Of a stretch of 64,000 nucleotides of DNA, positions 59,330 through 64,000 are shown one piece after another. Every line of letters begins with the position of its first letter. Position 1 is the stretch's first letter. The stretch comes from VAZQ01 sp963785745 (GTDB taxonomy: Bacteria > Pseudomonadota > Alphaproteobacteria > Rhizobiales > Xanthobacteraceae): positions 372,001 to 436,000 of the forward strand of contig CAWAWR010000024.1 in the NCBI GenBank assembly GCA_963785745.1, written 5' to 3'. The translations under genes and the position numbers were made by a program. Below the pieces are notes generated by a model, which saw nothing but the letters and a program-made list of their open reading frames with translations, was not told the origin of the DNA and did no database searches.

Positions 59330-62086
59330 ATGAATATCCTGGAACTTCCCGATCGCGAACGGGCACTGCGGGACGACGTGAGGTTGGTCGGCCGCGTCCT
59401 CGGCGACACGGTCCGCCAGCAGCAGGGCGAAGCCGTCTATGCGACGGTCGAACGCATCCGGCAGATCTCCATTGCCTTCCGGCGGGAAGGCGACGCCGCG
59501 GCACGGCGCGAACTCGAGGCCATGCTCGACAGCCTCTCGCACGATCGCACCATCGAGGTGGTGCGCGCCTTCAGTTACTTCTCGCATCTCGCGAACATCG
59601 CCGAGGACCAGCATCAGATCCGCTGCATGCGCGCGCAGTTGGACGATGGCGGGCCGGCGCTCCGCGGCACAATCCAGAACACGCTGATGTCACTCAAGGC
59701 GGCACGCGTGCCGCGCTCGACATTGCAGGCGCTGTTCGACACGATCCTGGTCAGCCCGGTGCTGACCGCGCATCCGACCGAAGTGCGGCGCAAGAGCGTG
59801 CTCGACCGCGAGATGGAGGTCGCGCAGTTGCTCGCCGACCGCGATCGGATGCCGCTGACTCCAAAAGAGGCCGCCGCCACCGACAACGCTCTGTCACGCG
59901 CGATCCTGACGCTCTGGCAGACAAGCCTGTTGCGGCGCGGGCGTCCGACCGTCGTCGATGAAGTGTCGAACGGGCTGTCCTACTACGATCACACCTTCTT
60001 CCAAGAACTGCCGGGCCTCTACGCCGACCTTGAAGACGGCCTCGCAGCCGACGATCCGGCCTGGAGCAACACAGAACTCCCCTCGTTCATCCGCATGGGA
60101 AGCTGGATCGGCGGCGATCGCGACGGCAATCCGTTCGTGACCGCCGACGTTCTTCGCCAGGCCATCGAGATGCAGAGCAAGCGGGTGGTCGATTTCTATC
60201 TCGACGAATTGCACCTGCTCGGCGCGGAGCTGTCGCTCAACCGCGCCCGCGTCAGCGTGTCGTCGCAACTCGAGGAATTGGTCGGGCGCACGCCAGACGA
60301 CTCGCCGCGGCGCGCGTCGGAGCCATACCGCCAGGCCATCGTCGGCATCTACGCGCGGCTTGTCGCCTCCGCGCGCGGGTTTGGGCAGCACGTACTGCCC
60401 CGCCACGAGGTATCGGAAGCGAAGCCCTACACCAGCCCGGCCGAACTGCGCGGCGATCTCGACATCCTCTACCGGTCGCTCGTCTCCAACGGATCGGCGA
60501 TGATCGCGCGGGGACGCTTGCGCACGCTGCGGCGCGCGGTCGAGGTGTTCGGATTCCATCTTGCCAGCATCGACCTGCGGCAGAACTCGGACGTGCATGA
60601 GCGGGTCTTGAGCGAGTTGTTCGAGACCGGTTCGGGCGCCGACTATCGCCAGATGCCGGAGCAGTCGCGCACAGCGATGCTGCTGGCCGAGCTGGCGACG
60701 GCGCGGCCGCTGATATCGCCGTTCGTGACCTATTCGGAGGAGACCGCGGGCGAGCTCGATATCCTCCGGACGGCGGCCGACATCCACCGCCGCTACGGCA
60801 AGGACGCCGTGCCCAACTACGTGATCTCGAAGGCAACCACCGTGTCCGACGTGCTCGAGGTGGCGCTGCTGCTGAAGGAGGTCGGGCTGCTGCGGTCGCG
60901 CGAGGGCGCGCTCGATCTCAATATCGTGCCGCTGTTCGAGACCATCGACGACCTCCGCAACTGCGGCAAGGTCATGGATTCGCTCCTGTCCATCTCGGAC
61001 TACACGCGCCTTTTGGACGGCCGTGGCCGCGTGCAGGAAGTGATGATCGGCTATTCCGACAGCAACAAGGACGGCGGCTTCCTGACCTCTGGCTGGGAGC
61101 TTTACAAAGCGGAGATGGCGCTGATCGACGTGTTTCAGCGCCGAAAGATCGGCCTGCGGCTGTTCCACGGCCGCGGCGGATCGGTCGGCCGCGGCGGCGG
61201 GCCAAGCTACGACGCCATTCTGGCACAGCCGGCCGGCGCCGTTCAGGCCGGCATCCGCGTCACCGAGCAGGGCGAAGTCATCGCCGGCAAATATCTCAAT
61301 CCCGAGCTTGGCCGGCAGAACCTCGACCACCTCGTCGCGGCCATGCTGGAAGTCGCGCTGCTGCACCCGCAGGAAGCGGCGCCACAGCCGGAATTCATCG
61401 AAGCGATGGAAGCGCTGTCCGCGCACGCCTATCGCGCCTATCGCGCGCTGGTCTACGAAACCGAAGGCTTCGAGCGCTATTTCTGGGAATCGACGGTGAT
61501 CGGCGAGATCGCCAATCTCCACATCGGCAGCCGGCCGGCCTCCCGAAAGAAGTCGACGCGAGTGGAGGACTTGCGCGCCATCCCGTGGGTTTTCGGCTGG
61601 GCGCAGTGCCGGCTGATGTTGCCGGGGTGGTACGGATTTGGCTCGGCGGTCACCGCCTGGGTCGACGCCAATCCTGACAGCGGCATGGAATTGTTGCAGA
61701 CCATGGCGCGCGACTGGCCGTTCTTCCGGACGCTGCTGTCAAACATGGACATGGTCCTCGCCAAGAGCGATATCGGGATCGCGGCGCGCTACAAGGAGCT
61801 GGTCACGGACGCGCAATTGCGGGAAGCGATTTTTGCGCGTCTTCGCGATGAATATGAGCGATCCAAGCAGGCTCTGCTGACGATCCTCAAGCAGCAGACA
61901 TTGCTGGAGCGAAACCCCGCGCTCGGCCGCACGATCCGCGACCGCTTCCCCTATATCGACCCGCTCAACCACGTTCAGCTTGAGCTGCTGAAGCGCTTTC
62001 GCGCCGGCGACACCGACGATCGGGTCGTGCAGGCGATCCACCTCACCATCAACGGAATAGCCGCCGGCTTGCGGAACAGCGGATAG
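59330..62086 (+). CDS. ppc: Phosphoenolpyruvate carboxylase
   Basis: 918 residues from ATG 59330, normal length; upstream sequence in frame is not conserved. Converts PEP and bicarbonate to oxaloacetate. The catalytic His148 is in VLTAHPTEVRRKS, the second signature is GYSDSNKDGGFLTSGW, and the mobile Gly/Arg loop is FHGRGGSVGRGGGPSYDA; the C-terminal end NGIAAGLRNSG is the usual tail that binds inhibitory malate or aspartate. It lies 107 bp after glgA and 5 bp before the PfkB kinase, an uncommon partner for glycogen genes; joint control of anaplerosis and carbon storage is plausible. Confidence 0.96.
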   Translation: MNILELPDRERALRDDVRLVGRVLGDTVRQQQGEAVYATVERIRQISIAFRREGDAAARRELEAMLDSLSHDRTIEVVRAFSYFSHLANIAEDQHQIRCMRAQLDDGGPALRGTIQNTLMSLKAARVPRSTLQALFDTILVSPVLTAHPTEVRRKSVLDREMEVAQLLADRDRMPLTPKEAAATDNALSRAILTLWQTSLLRRGRPTVVDEVSNGLSYYDHTFFQELPGLYADLEDGLAADDPAWSNTELPSFIRMGSWIGGDRDGNPFVTADVLRQAIEMQSKRVVDFYLDELHLLGAELSLNRARVSVSSQLEELVGRTPDDSPRRASEPYRQAIVGIYARLVASARGFGQHVLPRHEVSEAKPYTSPAELRGDLDILYRSLVSNGSAMIARGRLRTLRRAVEVFGFHLASIDLRQNSDVHERVLSELFETGSGADYRQMPEQSRTAMLLAELATARPLISPFVTYSEETAGELDILRTAADIHRRYGKDAVPNYVISKATTVSDVLEVALLLKEVGLLRSREGALDLNIVPLFETIDDLRNCGKVMDSLLSISDYTRLLDGRGRVQEVMIGYSDSNKDGGFLTSGWELYKAEMALIDVFQRRKIGLRLFHGRGGSVGRGGGPSYDAILAQPAGAVQAGIRVTEQGEVIAGKYLNPELGRQNLDHLVAAMLEVALLHPQEAAPQPEFIEAMEALSAHAYRAYRALVYETEGFERYFWESTVIGEIANLHIGSRPASRKKSTRVEDLRAIPWVFGWAQCRLMLPGWYGFGSAVTAWVDANPDSGMELLQTMARDWPFFRTLLSNMDMVLAKSDIGIAARYKELVTDAQLREAIFARLRDEYERSKQALLTILKQQTLLERNPALGRTIRDRFPYIDPLNHVQLELLKRFRAGDTDDRVVQAIHLTINGIAAGLRNSG

Positions 62087-62091
62087 GGAAG

Positions 62092-63063
62092 ATGAAGGCA
62101 CTTTTTATCGGGCAAAGCTACATCGACATCACATTCCTAACCGATGAGATGCCGACCGGCGATGCGAAGACGGTCGCGCGCGACTACGCGGTGTCGTTCG
62201 GCGGCAATGCCGTCACCGCCGCATTCTGCTGCGCCAAGCTCGGGATTGCGCCGGACCTGATGGCCTCGGTGGCGGACGACTGGCTCGGGCGGATGTTTGT
62301 CGACATGGCCGCGAAGTACGGAATTTCCGTTCACCACCGCAAGGTCGCGCAATCGTCGCTGTCCTTCATCATGCCGAAAGGCGGCCAGCGCGCGATCGTC
62401 CGCTGCCGCGACGATAATTTCCGCCACCCGTTCCCGGTGCTGAACCTCGCGGGCTGCCGGGCACTGCATGTCGACGGGCACCTGGCCGACGCCGCAATCC
62501 ACTATGCGAAGATCTGCCATGAAGCGGGCATCCTCACGTCGCTCGACGGCGGCGGGCTGCGCTCCAACACCCACGACCTTCTCGGTTTCATCGGCGCCGC
62601 CGTCGTGGCGGAACGCCTCTGCGAGCAGATGAAGCTCACGCCCGGCGAGATGCTCACCTATCTGCGCTCGCGCGGCTGTAAGATCGGCGCCGTCACCATG
62701 GGCTCGCGCGGCATGCTCTGGTACGACGAGACCAAGACCGAGCGCTTCATGCCGGCCCTCAGCATCCCCGAAGACAAGGTCATCGACACCAACGGAGCCG
62801 GCGACATCTTCCACGGCGCCTACATGTATTCGTACCTCGTCGACCCCGACATCGGCTGGGAGCAACATTTCAAGTTTGCGCGCTCGGCGTCGTCCTATGC
62901 GATCCAGCATCTCGGCAACGAGGCTAGCTTGCCGACCCTCGCGCAAACCAATGAGACCGCGGCGCGGTTCGGCGTCCGGCGGGAAAGCCCGGTCGAGCTT
63001 GAAGTCGTGTCGGATGCCTGGAGCGAGGCAAAGGTCACGCGGCCGGCGGCGCTTCGCCGGTAA
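62092..63063 (+). CDS. PfkB-family sugar kinase
   Basis: 323 residues, ribokinase fold. N-terminal signature region: FGGNAVTAAFCCAKLGIAPDL; PfkB signature 2: DTNGAGDIFHGAYMYSY, with the catalytic Asp in GAGD. Phosphorylates a sugar or nucleoside with ATP; the substrate is not identifiable. AGGGAAG directly precedes the ATG, 5 bp after ppc, so the two are co-transcribed. Its 3' end overlaps the 3' end of glgX by 29 bp on the opposite strand, which may cause transcriptional interference. Confidence 0.92.
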   Translation: MKALFIGQSYIDITFLTDEMPTGDAKTVARDYAVSFGGNAVTAAFCCAKLGIAPDLMASVADDWLGRMFVDMAAKYGISVHHRKVAQSSLSFIMPKGGQRAIVRCRDDNFRHPFPVLNLAGCRALHVDGHLADAAIHYAKICHEAGILTSLDGGGLRSNTHDLLGFIGAAVVAERLCEQMKLTPGEMLTYLRSRGCKIGAVTMGSRGMLWYDETKTERFMPALSIPEDKVIDTNGAGDIFHGAYMYSYLVDPDIGWEQHFKFARSASSYAIQHLGNEASLPTLAQTNETAARFGVRRESPVELEVVSDAWSEAKVTRPAALRR

Positions 63064-64000
63064 AGACGAGGACGGCGCCACCGGGAACGGTCAAGCGAGT
63101 CCCCGCGCGGAGCGGTCGCCTGTTTTGCGATACTACTGCGGTGTTCAGAACTTCCGCCCAATGCGTGCATTCCGGCACCGATGGCAGCGCAAAGCCGATC
63201 GGCTCCGGCGCGGCATTCAGAACGATATAGAGCGGGCGCTGTTCGCCGCGGCAGGGCCCGAGCACATACGAGAGAAAGCGGCCGTTCGGAAAATTCCAGT
63301 CCTGCTCCGTCATCTCGTTGCCGTCCGGCGTGAGCCACAGCGCGTCGTAGGAGCCGTCCGGACGGCGCCCCTTGAGCCAGGTCCGTCCCTGAAGCTGCGG
63401 GAAACGGCGCCGCAATTGCGTGAGCTGTCCGATCAGAGCGATCATGTCGTCGGCTTCGTCGCCGGTCTTTGACCAATCTATCCAGCCGATCTCGTTGTCC
63501 TGACAATAGGCGTTGTTGCTGCCGCCCTGGGTGTTGCCGACCTCGTCGCCGGCGAGGATTAGCGGCACACCCTGGGCCAGCAGCAGGCTGGCGAGAAAAT
63601 TGCGCCGAAATCGCCGCCGCGTGGCCAAGATGCCCGCATCGTCGGTCAAACCCTCGACGCCGCAATTCATGCTTTGGTTGAAGTCGGACCCATCGGCATT
63701 GCTTTCTCGATTGGCTTCGTTGTGCTTACGCTCATAGCTCACGAGATCGGCAAGCGTGAAGCCGTCGTGCACAGTGATGTGGTTGATGCTTGCTCGCGGC
63801 GTGCGGCGATGGTGCTCGAAGATGTCGGCGGAGCCGGTCATCCGCGTCGCCACCTCGCCGATCAGATTGCCCTCCCCGCTCCAATAGCGGCGCAGCGAGC
63901 GGCGAAAGGCGTCGTTCCACTCCGACCACTCCGGCGGAAAGGCGCCGACACGATAGCCGCCCGGCCCGATATCCCACGGCTCCGCGATCAGCCTGACGCT
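63035..64000 (-). CDS. glgX: Glycogen debranching enzyme, C-terminal part (N-terminus outside window)
   Basis: The frame is open to the right edge; 321 residues of the C-terminal part are visible of a usual ~690-720. GH13 isoamylase-type enzyme that cuts alpha-1,6 branches of phosphorylase-limit glycogen. Seen here: LIAEPWDIGPGGYRVGAFP (with the conserved Glu of AEPWD, the acid/base), GEVATRMTGSADIF, SINHITVHDGFTLADLVSY (HD transition-state stabiliser), LLAQGVPLILAGDEVGNTQGG, NAYCQDNEIGWIDW and the C-terminal beta domain. It completes the glycogen breakdown set with glgP. Convergent with the PfkB gene and overlapping its end. Confidence 0.95.
   Translation of the reverse strand, partial: SVRLIAEPWDIGPGGYRVGAFPPEWSEWNDAFRRSLRRYWSGEGNLIGEVATRMTGSADIFEHHRRTPRASINHITVHDGFTLADLVSYERKHNEANRESNADGSDFNQSMNCGVEGLTDDAGILATRRRFRRNFLASLLLAQGVPLILAGDEVGNTQGGSNNAYCQDNEIGWIDWSKTGDEADDMIALIGQLTQLRRRFPQLQGRTWLKGRRPDGSYDALWLTPDGNEMTEQDWNFPNGRFLSYVLGPCRGEQRPLYIVLNAAPEPIGFALPSVPECTHWAEVLNTAVVSQNRRPLRAGTRLTVPGGAVLVFTGEAPPAA

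Noticed and set aside
1..64000. tRNA genes, CRISPR arrays, insertion sequences, integrases
   Set aside because: No cloverleaf-like sequence, regularly spaced repeat or transposase/integrase reading frame was recognised by eye; short or divergent ones could be missed.

Overview
The window is GC-rich, densely coded DNA from an alphaproteobacterium, most likely Hyphomicrobiales close to the Bradyrhizobiaceae/Xanthobacteraceae. The reasons are the large set of Bug-type tricarboxylate receptors, a NepR-like anti-sigma protein with EcfG-type promoters (GGAAC-N16/17-CGTT), and the mix of CoA-linked and organic-acid catabolism. No tRNA, rRNA, CRISPR array, insertion sequence or prophage was recognised. 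The taxonomic placement is an inference.

Layout. 1-11.9 kb: end of a DapA-family gene, a small Flp-type pilin, a Bug receptor, a tight six-gene minus-strand operon (molybdopterin oxidoreductase, dihydroxyphthalate-decarboxylase-like protein, SDR, enoyl-CoA hydratase, zinc alcohol dehydrogenase, acyl-CoA ligase), another Bug receptor and an alpha/beta hydrolase. 11.9-17 kb: an envelope/general-stress block (YihY, two small membrane-anchored proteins, a holin-like DUF1469 protein, a LEA-like repeat protein, NepR) and a hairpin-rich non-coding stretch. 17-46 kb: organic-acid catabolism. It holds a dimethylglycine/sarcosine-dehydrogenase-like enzyme, an HpaI/HpaH pair, an amidohydrolase, Bug receptors, a lone CoxL-like subunit, four MmgE/PrpD proteins, a TcuA-like flavoprotein, a PrpB-like lyase, a complete TctCBA transporter, an Fe3+/phosphonate-type ABC transporter, and a MarR regulator ahead of a Bug receptor with an AprAB-like flavoprotein/ferredoxin pair. 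45.7-53.6 kb: a four-gene transglutaminase / ATP-grasp-alpha-E / transglutaminase-DUF2126 / zinc peptidase cluster. 53.8-64 kb: glycogen metabolism (glgP, glgC, glgA, then ppc and a PfkB kinase, with glgX convergent and running off the end).

How it works together. The first 46 kb looks like a specialist at importing and degrading carboxylic acids: periplasmic Bug receptors capture the acid, one Tct channel is present for six receptors, and hydratases, lyases, dehydrogenases and CoA enzymes feed central metabolism. The right half is a carbon-storage and stress module. Perfect EcfG-type promoters precede both the NepR-like gene and the zinc peptidase that heads the ATP-grasp/transglutaminase cluster, which suggests that this poorly understood peptide-ligation/proteolysis system belongs to the general stress response.

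Caution. Seven genes carry reading-frame breaks at eight sites, and removing exactly one base at each site restores a full-length family protein. This pattern looks more like unpolished single-base insertions than real gene decay. The affected genes are listed as frame-disrupted and are probably intact in the organism.
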